Source: Anaerolineaceae bacterium oral taxon 439 (GTDB lineage Bacteria; Chloroflexota; Anaerolineae; Anaerolineales; Anaerolineaceae). Taken from it: a DNA stretch of 64,000 bases. The DNA is taken from assembly GCA_001717545.1 (NCBI GenBank), contig CP017039.1, forward strand, positions 1,054,001 to 1,118,000, given 5' to 3'. Positions 25,206-35,081 of the stretch are shown in pieces. Below the pieces are notes generated by a model, which saw nothing but the letters and a program-made list of their open reading frames with translations, was not told the origin of the DNA and made no database searches. Each line of letters begins with the position of its first letter. Within the stretch, counting starts at the first letter, position 1. The translations under genes were made by a program, and so were the position numbers.

Positions 25206-26114
25206 ATGAAACGAATCGTTTTAATCTGTATCCTTTTGGGCTGCTGGTTTGCCGCGTTCAGCGCGGTTTCAGCGTCTGAGTTTGACGGCTCGGCGGCGTA
25301 CGATTTTGCCGTACAGCAGTTGGCGCTGGGGCCGCGCACGCCCGGAAGCGAGGCGCACGCGGCGTTTCTGACCTTGGCCGAAGGCGCATTTTCCCGGGCC
25401 GGCTGGACGGTTCAGCGTCTCTCAGGCGTCAAAAACGGGGAGACGGCGATTAACCTGATCATTGAGCGTCCGGACGGAGCCGTGGGCGACCGCCCCTGGA
25501 TCGTACTGGGAGCGCATTACGATTCCAGGCTGAACGCGAACGAGGACCCGGTCGCGGCGAATCGGACGGAGCCGGTCCCGGGCGGAAACGATGGGGCGTC
25601 CGGCGTCGCGCTTCTTTACGGGCTGGCGAAGTCGCTCGATCGGAGCGTCGGCGTGCGCGTGACGCTGGTTTTATTTGACCTGGAGGATCAGGGCGGGATC
25701 GCGCCTTATGACGAATGGTGTATCGGGTCGAAGATGGTCGCGAGTTACTATAAGAACCAGGCCCGGCAGACCGGGATCCAACCCGACGCGGTCGTTATTC
25801 TCGACATGATTGGCGATCCGGAGCTGGGGATTTATCGCGAGAATTTTTCCGATCCGGAGCTGAGCGACGAGATTTGGGCGGTTGCCGCCGAATCAGGCTA
25901 TGACAAACAGTTTGTCAATCGGGCGCGCTTTTCGGTTTACGACGATCATATTCCGTTTATCGAAGCCGGGATGCGCGCGGTCGACCTGATCGATTTCGAC
26001 GATCCCGAATGGCATACGGTTCGCGACGACCTGACGAACGTTTCGCAGGCGAGTTTACAGGTGGTCGGAGAGGTCGTTTTGACCTGGATCGAACGGTATT
26101 CGGAAAAAGAATGA
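25206..26114 (+). CDS. Secreted M28-family peptidase / glutaminyl-cyclase-like
   Basis: A 302-residue exported zinc enzyme with signal peptide MKRIVLICILLGCWFAAFSA. The M28 metal-ligand motifs are all present: GAHYDSR, GGNDGASGVALL, LFDLEDQGG, ILDMIGDPELG and PEWHTVRDD. These fit an aminopeptidase or a glutaminyl-peptide cyclotransferase; LIDFDDPEWHT favours the latter group. It acts outside the membrane. The start is the ATG at 25206; an earlier in-frame TTG is unlikely because the signal peptide begins here. It overlaps the following dynamin-like gene by four bases. Confidence 0.87.
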   Translation: MKRIVLICILLGCWFAAFSAVSASEFDGSAAYDFAVQQLALGPRTPGSEAHAAFLTLAEGAFSRAGWTVQRLSGVKNGETAINLIIERPDGAVGDRPWIVLGAHYDSRLNANEDPVAANRTEPVPGGNDGASGVALLYGLAKSLDRSVGVRVTLVLFDLEDQGGIAPYDEWCIGSKMVASYYKNQARQTGIQPDAVVILDMIGDPELGIYRENFSDPELSDEIWAVAAESGYDKQFVNRARFSVYDDHIPFIEAGMRAVDLIDFDDPEWHTVRDDLTNVSQASLQVVGEVVLTWIERYSEKE

Positions 26115-27856
26115 CGGAGCTGCCCTTGGAAACAGGCTCAAAATCAGATCCGCGGGCGCGCCAGGAAGTCATCCGGCGGATCCGCGGCGAGCTGACGAAT
26201 CTGGTTGAGATCAGCGCGGTTCAGTCGCTTCCCGCAGCGGAGCTGACCGTCCTGAAGGACACGGTCAACGCGCTTGACGATCCGTTCCTGATCGTCGTCG
26301 TCGGCGAATTTAATTCGGGAAAATCGACGATGATCAACGCGCTGCTGGGGCGGGAGGCAATGGCTGAAGGGATCACGCCGACAACCTCCATGGTTCACCT
26401 GATCCGTTATGGAGAAACGCCCTCCCGGCGGCAGGCCGCCGATTGGGGCGAGCTGGTCACCGTTCCGAGCGAGCCGCTGCGGACGATGAGTATCGTCGAT
26501 ACGCCGGGGACGAATTCGGTTTTTACCGATCATGAAATCCTGACGAAGCGGTTTTATCCGCGCGCCGATCTCGTTTTCTTCGTGACGTCGGCGGATCGGC
26601 CATATTCGGAGAGCGAACGTCGCTTCCTTGAATCGATTCGTGGCTGGGGAAAGAAAATCGTTGTTCTGATCAATAAGATCGACCTGTTTCCGGCGGAAGC
26701 GGATCGCGACCGTCTCGTTTCGTTCGTTCGCGACCGGGTTCATCATGATTTCAGGCTGACGCTTCCGGTTTTCGCGATTTCGGCGCGGGCGGCGAAGGAA
26801 GCGGCGCTGAACGGGGAAGCTTTTCCGCCGGAGAGCGGATTCGGCGAGCTGACGGCGTTCCTGACCGGGACGTTATCCGGCGCGGAGCGCTTCCGGTTAA
26901 AAATGGATTCGGCGATTCGTTTAGGGGAGAGGTTCGCGAAGACGCTTCAGGAGCGGACCGCGGCGGAGATCGAGATTTTTCGTGAGGATCTGGCGCTGAT
27001 CGATTCGATCGAAGCGATGGCGGATGGGTATGAGCGCGATTTTGGAAAGGAAATTCAGCGTTCGCTTCGGGAGGTCGGGTTCATTTTTGACGAGATTCGC
27101 CGCGGCGCCGACGATTATTTCGAAGAGCTTTTCAAGCTTCGGAACGTTCCCACGATCGTCCGGAAGGAAAAAATCCGGAACGAGTTCCAGGACCGCGTCT
27201 TAAAGAATTTACCGGTTGCGGTCGAGCGGCTGGCTTCGGACGTCGTCGGAGAGATTTATCAGCGGCAATCGACGGTGGCGGCGATGATTTCCGAGCGGAT
27301 CGCGCGGCGCGACGAGCCGGGCGCGTCGCTTGGGGCGGATTCGGAAACGCTTTCCGAGCGCGGTACGGTTTTGAAACGGGTCCAGGAAGCGATCGACGCG
27401 CTCAGCGATCGGCTCGATCGGGAAGTTGCCGTGGAGATTGGAATGCGTCACGTTCAAACGGCGGTCAAAACGGCGCTGGCGATCGAGGTTTCGGCGGTCG
27501 GGGTCGGCGCGGCGCTGACGATCGTAGCGACGACGGTCGCGACGGACCTGCTGGGGATTTTCGCGGCGGTCTGGGTCGCGGTCGCCGGTTTCGCCGTTCT
27601 TCCGTATTATAAGCGTAAATCACAGCGTGAATTTCAGCGGCGGTTAGCGGAGGTTGAGACGGCGCTGACGGCGTCGTTGGAAAAGAGCCTGCGCGACGAA
27701 GTAGCCGGGCTGACGGGAAGGATGAAGAGCGTCGTCCGCCCGCTCAGGGAATTTGATCAGGCTAAGGTTTCGCTGAAATCGGATCAGCTGGCCCGGATCG
27801 TGTCTGCGGCGTCGGCGTTGGAGAAGCTCCGGGATGCATCGATCGACGCGGTATAA
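26111..27856 (+). CDS. Bacterial dynamin-like GTPase
   Basis: A 581-residue dynamin-family protein. The G domain has GEFNSGKSTMINALLG (G1), a T in TTS (G2), VDTPGT (G3) and NKID (G4). A long helical stalk follows, with paired hydrophobic segments near residues 465-510 (SAVGVGAALTIVATTVATDL, FAAVWVAVAGFAVLPYY) that act as a membrane paddle or hairpin. Such proteins remodel membranes. Translation is coupled to the M28 gene through ATGA. The 3' end overlaps the convergent glycosyltransferase gene by 95 bases. Confidence 0.87.
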   Translation: MTELPLETGSKSDPRARQEVIRRIRGELTNLVEISAVQSLPAAELTVLKDTVNALDDPFLIVVVGEFNSGKSTMINALLGREAMAEGITPTTSMVHLIRYGETPSRRQAADWGELVTVPSEPLRTMSIVDTPGTNSVFTDHEILTKRFYPRADLVFFVTSADRPYSESERRFLESIRGWGKKIVVLINKIDLFPAEADRDRLVSFVRDRVHHDFRLTLPVFAISARAAKEAALNGEAFPPESGFGELTAFLTGTLSGAERFRLKMDSAIRLGERFAKTLQERTAAEIEIFREDLALIDSIEAMADGYERDFGKEIQRSLREVGFIFDEIRRGADDYFEELFKLRNVPTIVRKEKIRNEFQDRVLKNLPVAVERLASDVVGEIYQRQSTVAAMISERIARRDEPGASLGADSETLSERGTVLKRVQEAIDALSDRLDREVAVEIGMRHVQTAVKTALAIEVSAVGVGAALTIVATTVATDLLGIFAAVWVAVAGFAVLPYYKRKSQREFQRRLAEVETALTASLEKSLRDEVAGLTGRMKSVVRPLREFDQAKVSLKSDQLARIVSAASALEKLRDASIDAV

Positions 27857-29225
27857 GCGTTCCAACGCCGATCCAAAGCAGTTCCAGCAGCGAGACGCTG
27901 AGCCGGAAACGCGGATACGTTCCGAAGCCGTTCGGTCCGGCGCTGATTATCAGGTTGTATATCAGGAGCCCAAGAAGCGCGATCCGAATCGAGCCGTCGG
28001 CGGCGCGAAAGCGGAAGGCATGAAGGATCGCACGGAGCGTCAGGATCGCGATGAGACTCAGGAACAGCATGTCGATCAGCGTCAGGAGGCCGAATGGGTC
28101 GGTCATCAGCGCGGCCAGGAGCGCGGGCGAAAGGCCATGTTCAAGATAGGCCGTTTTCATGGAATCGATCAGCGCGAGCGACCGTGGAACGATTCGGAAA
28201 AGATCGAACGTTCCCGGATAGATCAACGTTGCCGCCGCGCCCTGTACATGCAGCGCGAGATAGAGCGGAAGGCTGCCGCTCAGGATAGGTAACGCGGCGC
28301 GCCGCTGCGCAATGGGCGCGATCATCGTTTCAAGGTTTCTGAGATAGGCGGGATCGGTTTTCAACGCTTCCTGCGCCGTGTAGAAATCGGTTCCGTTGAG
28401 CTTCGCGCTGACGCCGGCGGCATGGTAAAAGTAGAGGTTCGCGTCGGAAATTGCGCTGAAACCGAGGTAACCGGCGGCCGTCCGGTTCCGCATGGCCCAG
28501 GCGCCGATGGGGAACGGAACGAGCAGGATAAACGCGATCAGGATTCGGGCGATAACCTTTCCCGGCGCGCCGCGGCGAAGTTCGAAAATCAGGATCCCTG
28601 CGATGACGAAGAACGGAAGGAAGAGCGATCCGGGCCGGACGAAGGTCGCGAGCGTCAGCAGCGCGAACGTCAGGACAAAATCATGCGGTTCCCGATTTTT
28701 AAGCGCGCTGACGAGGAAATATACGAAGCCCATGAAAAGCGACTGCGCGAGGCTGTCGCTCAGGACGAAGAGGGCGAAATAGACGTCATGGAGATTGAAA
28801 ACGGCGATTAGCCCAAGCATATCCCGTGCCATTTTCGGAACGCCGAGGCCTTCGAGCGTTTTGATGAACGTGAAAGAGGCGAGCGCGCTCAGGAACAGCT
28901 GAATCGTGATCAGCGCGGCCAGCCAGCGGCTCCCAAAAAGCGCCTGGCAGGCGGCGATCAGGAGCGGGTAGCCGGGCGTCCGGACGATTTCCGGCGCGCC
29001 TTCGGCGTTGAGGAACGCGCCCGCGGTCAGGAGCGATCGCGCCGGGGCGATATACCCGGCTGCGTCTGGGTAGAGCGTTTCCGACGCGGTTTCGTTGACG
29101 CCGAGCGCGGCCCAGCCCCACCAGAAAAGGAGTCTCACGGCGAAAATCGCGGCGATCAGCGCGGCGGATTGCCAGCCGGAGCGCTTTCGAGCAGGAGGAG
29201 CGGAGGGATGGAATATCGTTTTCAT
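27762..29225 (-). CDS. GT-C type glycosyltransferase (PMT/ArnT-like), polytopic
   Basis: A 487-residue protein with about ten membrane helices. After a short cytoplasmic start (MKTIFHPSAPPARKRSG) comes an extracytoplasmic loop with YPDAAGYIAPARSLL, the acidic motif position of dolichyl-phosphate-mannose-type enzymes, and RTPGYPLLIAACQALFG, a typical GT39/GT-C hallmark. It would transfer sugar from a polyprenyl phosphate to a surface acceptor. The start at 29225 fits the first membrane helix; a much longer upstream frame runs over the dnaG start and lacks coding character. It ends inside the convergent dynamin-like gene. Confidence 0.8.
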   Translation of the reverse strand: MKTIFHPSAPPARKRSGWQSAALIAAIFAVRLLFWWGWAALGVNETASETLYPDAAGYIAPARSLLTAGAFLNAEGAPEIVRTPGYPLLIAACQALFGSRWLAALITIQLFLSALASFTFIKTLEGLGVPKMARDMLGLIAVFNLHDVYFALFVLSDSLAQSLFMGFVYFLVSALKNREPHDFVLTFALLTLATFVRPGSLFLPFFVIAGILIFELRRGAPGKVIARILIAFILLVPFPIGAWAMRNRTAAGYLGFSAISDANLYFYHAAGVSAKLNGTDFYTAQEALKTDPAYLRNLETMIAPIAQRRAALPILSGSLPLYLALHVQGAAATLIYPGTFDLFRIVPRSLALIDSMKTAYLEHGLSPALLAALMTDPFGLLTLIDMLFLSLIAILTLRAILHAFRFRAADGSIRIALLGLLIYNLIISAGPNGFGTYPRFRLSVSLLELLWIGVGTLIPRRSMHPGASPTPTPQTRSGPADPISAKP

Positions 29226-29291
29226 GCTGATGTTATTGTACCCGGTTCGGGATTTTCGTCGGGCGCGGGCGGAATGTTGTAGAATTAACGC

Positions 29292-31271
29292 ATGTCTCAG
29301 GTTGAAGAAATTAAAAACAGCGTCAATATTGTCGATATCGTTTCGGAGACGGTCAGGCTCAGGCGGACGGGGAAGTCGTATATCGGATTCTGTCCGTTTC
29401 ATGCGAATACGCATACGCCCGCGTTCGTCGTTTTTCCCGATTCGGGGACGTGGCGTTGTTTTGGGGCCTGCGCTGAGGGGGGAGACGTCGTCAGCTTTAT
29501 CATGAAGCGCGATGGCCTCGATTTTCATCAGGCGATCGAGCTTCTGGCGCAGCGGGCCGGGATCAAGCTCGAAAAGTTTCAGAGGGACGGCGGCGTAAAA
29601 AAAGAAAAGCGCGCCCGGCTTCAGGAGATGCTGGAGCGGGCGGCGACGATCTATCATGAGCAGCTGCTCCGTCATCCGTCGGGCGGGGAGGCCCGCGAGT
29701 TCGTCCGCAGGCGCGGCGTTACGGAGGAGACCTGCGCGAGCTGGAAATTAGGTTACGCGCTGGGAAGCTGGGACGGCATGACCCAGCAGCTCCTGTCGCT
29801 CGGATATTCGCGCGAAGAGCTGATCGAAGGGGGAATGGTCAGCGAGCAGCGCGACTCGAACGGCGAGCTGATCCCGAACGGGCGGATCTACGATCGTTTC
29901 CGGAATCGGCTGATGATCCCGATTCGCGAACCGTCGGGGGGAATGATCGGGTTTGGCGCGCGGCATTTAAATCCGGACGATAACCCGAAGTTTCTCAACT
30001 CTCCGCAAACGGTTCTTTTCGATAAGGGGAGGACGCTGTTTGGCTATGATCGGGCGCGGACGGCGATCCGCGAACGCGACCAGTCGGTCATTGTCGAGGG
30101 TTATTTCGACGTCATTATCCTTCATCAGGCCGGGTTCACGAATACGGTCGCGCCGATGGGGACCGCGCTCGGCCCGAATCAGGTCCGGCTCCTGACGCGG
30201 CAGTCAAAGCGGATCCTGCTGGCGCTGGACGCGGACGCGGCGGGCGACAGCGCGACGATCAAAGGGATCGACGTGATCCGCGCGACGGTCAAGGGCGAGA
30301 ATTCTGAAACGGACCTGATTCGGCAGGAGAACGAGCTGAAGGCCGATATCCGCGTGACGAAAATTCCCGAGGGTCAGGATCCGGACGAGGTTGTTCTCCG
30401 CGACGCGCGCGAATGGGAAGAAATTTTAGCGCGCGCCAGGCCGATCGTAACGTTCCGAATGGAAACCGCGGCGGCGGGAAAAAATCTATCCGACGCGAAG
30501 GTCAAACAGGAAATCGCCGACGAAGTCCTGCCGCTGATAGAGGAGGTCGCGAACCCGGTCGAGCGCGAAACCTATCGGCAGCAGTTAGCGGAATTTCTGA
30601 ACGTTGACGTACGGTTCCTGATCTCCGCGCCGAGGCCGAAGAAAACGAAATCTTCTTCGGCTCAGGTCGCGCACGATCCGGGAACCGGGGATAGTTCATC
30701 TGGATTTGTAATTATAGATCTGGGAAAAAGCATTTTAAATAAGGAAACGACGCTGATTTGGTTTGCGCTCCGAGGGTTCCCGCCGCCGGAGGGGTTGGCG
30801 AAGATCGATCGATGCGTCCGAAGCGTCGGGTTGGAGGCGATCTCGCCGGCGGATTTCGAAGAAGCGAGGTATAAAGAGATCGCCGCGCTGTATTTCGAAG
30901 GGCTGAATCAGGATTTTGAACCGGATATTATCCGGTATGTTGGCGACCGGCTGTCGGAGGACTGCGTCCCGGTTTTTCAATGGATTCAATCTTTCAAAGC
31001 GAAAGAACAGTTTGAGAATCGAGCTGAACTGTTGGCCGATACAGTCCGTCAGATTGGCGTTTTGCGCCGGGATCGTACGACGCAGGATCAGCGAGCGGTG
31101 CAGTCCGAGATGAATCTGGTCCCTGAGGGTGCGACGGGCGAAGAGGGCGTTTCGCGGGCCTATCTGTCGGAATTGTCCAAGGACCTGTTTTTTCGACGGA
31201 AGCTGATCGATAAGCTGCTTGAGAAGCGCTTCCGCGGGGATTTTGATAAGGATTTCCGGGATCAGCCGTAG
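29292..31271 (+). CDS. dnaG: DNA primase DnaG
   Basis: A 659-residue primase. The CHC2 zinc finger ([12 protein letters not shown], then [11 protein letters not shown]) opens the protein. The TOPRIM core has [10 protein letters not shown] and [10 protein letters not shown]. The C-terminal third diverges, as usual for the DnaB-binding domain. The -10-like TAGAAT stands only six bases before the ATG, suggesting a leaderless message. rpoD follows 59 bases later, the macromolecular synthesis pairing without rpsU. Confidence 0.96.
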   Translation: MSQVEEIKNSVNIVDIVSETVRLRRTGKSYIGFCPFHANTHTPAFVVFPDSGTWRCFGACAEGGDVVSFIMKRDGLDFHQAIELLAQRAGIKLEKFQRDGGVKKEKRARLQEMLERAATIYHEQLLRHPSGGEAREFVRRRGVTEETCASWKLGYALGSWDGMTQQLLSLGYSREELIEGGMVSEQRDSNGELIPNGRIYDRFRNRLMIPIREPSGGMIGFGARHLNPDDNPKFLNSPQTVLFDKGRTLFGYDRARTAIRERDQSVIVEGYFDVIILHQAGFTNTVAPMGTALGPNQVRLLTRQSKRILLALDADAAGDSATIKGIDVIRATVKGENSETDLIRQENELKADIRVTKIPEGQDPDEVVLRDAREWEEILARARPIVTFRMETAAAGKNLSDAKVKQEIADEVLPLIEEVANPVERETYRQQLAEFLNVDVRFLISAPRPKKTKSSSAQVAHDPGTGDSSSGFVIIDLGKSILNKETTLIWFALRGFPPPEGLAKIDRCVRSVGLEAISPADFEEARYKEIAALYFEGLNQDFEPDIIRYVGDRLSEDCVPVFQWIQSFKAKEQFENRAELLADTVRQIGVLRRDRTTQDQRAVQSEMNLVPEGATGEEGVSRAYLSELSKDLFFRRKLIDKLLEKRFRGDFDKDFRDQP

Positions 31272-31330
31272 GCCTTTCGCTGCAGCGCGGGTTATGCATA
31301 GCGGAAAAAATTGCAGGAGGAAACAGAAAG

Positions 31331-32839
31331 ATGAGCTTTGAACCGAACGAGTTTGAGGAGCGCGACGCGATCGAGGCATTCGACGGCGACGAATCCGTTG
31401 GCGAGCGGGCGATGGACGACGCGCCTGGAGAGGAGTACGCGGAGATTCCGGAAATTTCCGACGCCGTCATCGCCGGAGACGATCCGGTCGAGCTTTATCT
31501 TAAGGAAATCGGAGCGACCGGGCTTTTAAGCCCGGAGCGGGAATTTTACGCCGCGACCGCGGTCTCCGCGGTCGGTTACCTGGCTAAAATTGAGAGCAAG
31601 CTCGACAGTCCGGATTCGGCGTCGGTCGCGGCGGAAGTCTACCGTACGGTCGCGTTGTCGCTCCCGGAGCTTTGGAAGAAGGTCCTGAGCGCGCTGTCGG
31701 GGTATGAGGCGGAGGCGGAGCCGCCGGATTTATTGGCGTTGATCGACGAGGCGGACCGGTTGATCGCCGATCCGGATCGGATGACGACGACGGTGCTGCG
31801 GGGATATCTGGATAACGGCGAATGGCAGTCGAAAAGCTGGCAGCGGGTCGCGGAGCCGTTATTCGATTTGTTCCTGTCGTTCTGCTGCCTGCCGGCGGCG
31901 TCACTGGCGGAGCTGAGCGCGTCGTTGGCGGCCGGCGAAACGGCGGAGGCTGCGTTTGAGAAGCTGCTGACCCGTGAGCCGGAGGAGGCGGAGGTTATCC
32001 GGAGGTTGAAATGCGTTGAGGCCGTGGGCGACGCGATGGAACAGGTCCTGATTCGGTCGAACCTGCGCCTGGTCGTCAGTATCGCCAAACGCTATCAGCG
32101 CCGCAGCATGTCGTTCATGGACCTGATCCAGGAGGGGAATATTGGTTTGATGCGCGCCGTTACCAGGTATGATCCGCGGCTCGGGTTCCGTCTCAGTACT
32201 TACGCGACCTGGTGGATCCGGCAGGCGATCAACCGCGCGATCACGGAGCAGTCGCGCGTCATCCGTCTCCCTACGCATTTGGTCGACGCGGTCGGGAAAA
32301 TCCTCCGGACGCAGCGCGAACTTACGCAGCAGCTTTCGCATCAGCCGACGATCGAGGATATCGTTATCGCTGGAAAATTTATTTCCGACGAGGATATTGA
32401 AGCGATTCAATCCGCGAAGAAGACCGGGGCGGCGCTGGCGCCGGATGTGCGGCGGCGGCTGGGGGAGATGGTTGACCGGATCCAGCAGCTGATGCAGTCC
32501 GAGGCGGAACCGATTTCGCTCGATCATCCGGTCGGCGACGGCGACAGCGATTTTGTCGGCGATTTTATCGAAGATACCGAATCGGACGGACCGATCAACG
32601 CTGCGGACAGCGGATTCCTCTCCGAGCAGGTTCAGAAAGTCATCGAGACGCTCCCGGATATCGAGCGTACCGTTTTAGAGTATCGGTTTGGGTTGAATGG
32701 GAAAAAGGAGGAAACGCTCGAAGCGGTCAGCCAACGTCTCGGATTTACCCGCGAACGGATCCGCCAGATCGAGTCGAAGGCGCTGCGGAAGCTGCGTCAT
32801 CCGTCGAATTCGCAGGATTTACGCGATTTTTACGCATGA
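31331..32839 (+). CDS. rpoD: Primary RNA polymerase sigma factor RpoD/SigA
   Basis: A 502-residue sigma-70 factor. Region 1.2 has [20 protein letters not shown]. Regions 2.1-2.4 have [34 protein letters not shown] and [16 protein letters not shown]. Region 3 has [14 protein letters not shown]. Region 4 has LEYRFGLNG and [21 protein letters not shown] poorly conserved insertion of about 130 residues sits between 1.2 and 2. AGGAGGAAA precedes the ATG. It probably shares a transcript with dnaG. Confidence 0.96.
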   Translation: MSFEPNEFEERDAIEAFDGDESVGERAMDDAPGEEYAEIPEISDAVIAGDDPVELYLKEIGATGLLSPEREFYAATAVSAVGYLAKIESKLDSPDSASVAAEVYRTVALSLPELWKKVLSALSGYEAEAEPPDLLALIDEADRLIADPDRMTTTVLRGYLDNGEWQSKSWQRVAEPLFDLFLSFCCLPAASLAELSASLAAGETAEAAFEKLLTREPEEAEVIRRLKCVEAVGDAMEQVLIRSNLRLVVSIAKRYQRRSMSFMDLIQEGNIGLMRAVTRYDPRLGFRLSTYATWWIRQAINRAITEQSRVIRLPTHLVDAVGKILRTQRELTQQLSHQPTIEDIVIAGKFISDEDIEAIQSAKKTGAALAPDVRRRLGEMVDRIQQLMQSEAEPISLDHPVGDGDSDFVGDFIEDTESDGPINAADSGFLSEQVQKVIETLPDIERTVLEYRFGLNGKKEETLEAVSQRLGFTRERIRQIESKALRKLRHPSNSQDLRDFYA

Positions 32840-32864
32840 AATAACGGGCGGGAGGAGCGGAGGC

Positions 32865-33413
32865 ATGGCGCTGTATCGGGAAATTTTTCATCGCGTTGTC
32901 GGGTCGTTTCCGATGGTTGAGTTTTGGACGCTGGCGTATCTGACCGATCCGCAGGGGAATTTGCTGATGACGCAGAGAGAGAACGACGGCTATTGGCGGC
33001 TCCCGGGCGGACCGATCCGGCCTGAGGAAGACATGATGAATTGCCTTCAGCGGACGGTCCTGGACCAGACGGGCGTCCTGATCGAGGCGGGATACCTGAT
33101 CCGCGTTTTTTCCGACGCGTCGCAGCGGTACATCGAGACCGACGACGCGCGCGTGTATCCGATCTACGCGGTTTTTTCGGCTGCGTCAACGCGCGGCCGG
33201 CTCGAACGGATCGAGGGCAGCCAGCGCAGATTCCGCTTTTTCTCCGCCGAAAACATTCCGGGCGATCGGGTTTTTCCGCCGATGCTCCCCGCGGTTCGGT
33301 TTTTCAGCGACTGTTTTTCGGACGGGATCCCGCTCCGTCTCGTCGACGTCGACGCGTATATCCGCTACGAGCGTCCGGGCGAGCCGGGGAGGGAGGACGA
33401 TTTCGAGCTGTAA
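32865..33413 (+). CDS. Nudix-fold protein with degenerate Nudix box
   Basis: A 182-residue protein with a Nudix layout: WTLAYLTDPQGNLLMTQREN, then WRLPGGPIRPEEDMMNCLQR and VLDQTGVLIEAG. In the box G-x5-E-x7-R-E-U-x-E-E-x-G-U the catalytic REUxEE core reads RTVLDQ, so the usual metal-binding glutamates are missing. It may bind a nucleotide without hydrolysing it, or use other acids. It follows rpoD by 25 bases with a good GGAGGAG ribosome site at the ATG 32865. Confidence 0.78.
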   Translation: MALYREIFHRVVGSFPMVEFWTLAYLTDPQGNLLMTQRENDGYWRLPGGPIRPEEDMMNCLQRTVLDQTGVLIEAGYLIRVFSDASQRYIETDDARVYPIYAVFSAASTRGRLERIEGSQRRFRFFSAENIPGDRVFPPMLPAVRFFSDCFSDGIPLRLVDVDAYIRYERPGEPGREDDFEL

Positions 33414-33483
33414 CGCTGATGGGTTCGTTTTTCCCGATAGCGGAGGGGCGGATCAGTTCGGGGGCTTCGCGACCGACCGGACG

Positions 33484-33735
33484 TCAGCCGCGGCGTTTCT
33501 GGATGAGCTCAGCGAGCTGTTCGACCGTGTCGAACGTATCGGCGTTCAGTTCGTAGTCTTCGATCCGGACGCCGAAGAGCTCTTCGACGGTCATCGCGAC
33601 GTCGACGAGATGGAACGAGTCGATAAGGCCGCTGCTGATCAGCGGCGTATCGGGCGTCAGTTTCCGTTCCGGCGTTTCGAGGATATCGCTGAGGATCCGC
33701 TCGCTGAGGAGCTCGATCGTTTCTTGAAAGTTCAT
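33484..33735 (-). CDS. Acyl carrier protein of the envelope-acylation locus
   Basis: An 83-residue carrier protein with the phosphopantetheine Ser40 in SGLIDSFHLVDV, a motif closer to DltC-like carriers than to fatty-acid ACP. It is the last gene of the cluster with SGNH proteins and an MBOAT acyltransferase, 13 bases after the preceding gene. It could supply an activated acyl group to the MBOAT. No DltA-like loading enzyme is in the window. Confidence 0.87.
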   Translation of the reverse strand: MNFQETIELLSERILSDILETPERKLTPDTPLISSGLIDSFHLVDVAMTVEELFGVRIEDYELNADTFDTVEQLAELIQKRRG

Positions 33736-33748
33736 GCGGTCTGATTCC

Positions 33749-35056
33749 TTATTTCGTTTCCAATGGGCAAATCAGGATGAATTCCTGATTCGATTTCAGG
33801 TATTGAGAAAATGAGATGGTGTTCGCGATCAGCTGATCCTGGACTTCAGGAATAAACGTCATCGGGTTGTATCGATAGTAAGCTTCGGCGGTCGCTTCGG
33901 AACGGGGAAGCTTCCTGAGGAGGCTGATTTCGGACTGAATTGATTCGGCTAACGATTCGCCGATCTCCCGGACGATCGCGATCAGGCTGGGCTGCTGCTG
34001 CGCATCTGCGACCGGCTGGACGGTCCCGTCGTCCTCATCGTCGCCGACGATAATGACGACGCCCTTATTCCTGTCCGGCTGCATGTTTTCCGCGTCGCCG
34101 GCGAGCTCGTCCGTTCCTGAACCGGCGGTTTCTCCTACCGCGTTGGCTAACTTGATCTGCGGCTCATGCCGCTTTTCTTCCTCGATTTCGCGCTGGAGCG
34201 CTTCGGTTTCCGTTTTGATAAGCTGGAGCATGTAAAGCGTCGAGATATTCCGGAAGGTCCAGCCCGCGTCGTAGGCGCGCGGATCGCTGAAATCGTTCTT
34301 ATAGAAGGTCAGGTGGATCCCGTCCTGCTGGAGTCCCTTGAAGGGAAGGTCCTGAACCGCGGCCCAGAAGTTAACGATCGGGAGCTCGTATTCGGCCGCG
34401 AGATCGGCGATATCCTGGTTGATCCGATGGCCCCCCTCGATATCGTCCGCTTTGGTCATCAGGACCGGCAGGCGGTTCTGCGCGATGGCGGTTTCGATCG
34501 CTTCACGCATGTTGTCTTTGAACTGGCTCGGATTGAACGCGTCGTTGGTCCCGATCGAGAAGATCGCGAAGAGGGAATTCTGCGCCGCCAGCTCGCAGTT
34601 CAGCGGGTTGTCGTAGTCCTCGCAGGTCGGGTTGATCCAGGTCGGGGACAGGAGCGACGCGGCGGTGAATCCTGGGCGCGCGGCTAACGAGTGCGTCCCG
34701 AACGAGCCCTGATAATACTCGATAACCGGGGCGAAATCGGCCTCGAATGGACCGAGATTGTAATACTGTTTCCCCAGATCGAAGTCGGCGATAAACCAGG
34801 ACGTACTCGCGTAGCAGTCGCCGATTTTCGAGAAGGAATGCGGATTGTGTCCGTTGATCAGACCCTTTTTCAGGATTTCACGCGCGCTTTCGCTGATCCC
34901 CGCGGGGAGGACGGATAACTCGCGCCATTTGATATGCCCGGTCTCGGATTGGCTTTCAGCGAAAGCGAAAGAACGGATCGCGAAGATCATCACGATACAA
35001 AGGATCGCCGCGTTTAGCCTTAAAGGCTGGGGAAGGGTTAACCGATAATGGTCCAT
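33749..35056 (-). CDS. Exported SGNH-like protein with GDC motif (paralogue 1)
   Basis: A 435-residue exported protein with a signal peptide ending around AIRSFAFAES. It carries an SGNH-like domain with the block-I motif FSKIGDC (Cys where GDSL enzymes have Ser), GTND for block III, and DGIHLTF for block V with Asp and His. The C-terminal third is a variable, acidic, Gln/Glu-rich segment (EIEEEKRHEPQIKLANAV). It lies between the DltD/AlgJ-like gene and the ACP. Two paralogues in the window share the GDC motif but lack the block-V His, so this copy is the best candidate for activity. Confidence 0.82.
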   Translation of the reverse strand: MDHYRLTLPQPLRLNAAILCIVMIFAIRSFAFAESQSETGHIKWRELSVLPAGISESAREILKKGLINGHNPHSFSKIGDCYASTSWFIADFDLGKQYYNLGPFEADFAPVIEYYQGSFGTHSLAARPGFTAASLLSPTWINPTCEDYDNPLNCELAAQNSLFAIFSIGTNDAFNPSQFKDNMREAIETAIAQNRLPVLMTKADDIEGGHRINQDIADLAAEYELPIVNFWAAVQDLPFKGLQQDGIHLTFYKNDFSDPRAYDAGWTFRNISTLYMLQLIKTETEALQREIEEEKRHEPQIKLANAVGETAGSGTDELAGDAENMQPDRNKGVVIIVGDDEDDGTVQPVADAQQQPSLIAIVREIGESLAESIQSEISLLRKLPRSEATAEAYYRYNPMTFIPEVQDQLIANTISFSQYLKSNQEFILICPLETK

Positions 35057-35081
35057 GTTCTCATTTCGTCATTCAGGCGTT

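Noticed and set aside
29226-29675. A 150-residue N-terminal extension of the GT-C glycosyltransferase
   Set aside because: It runs antisense over the dnaG start, is low in hydrophobic residues, and the natural membrane-protein start with MKTIFH is at 29225.
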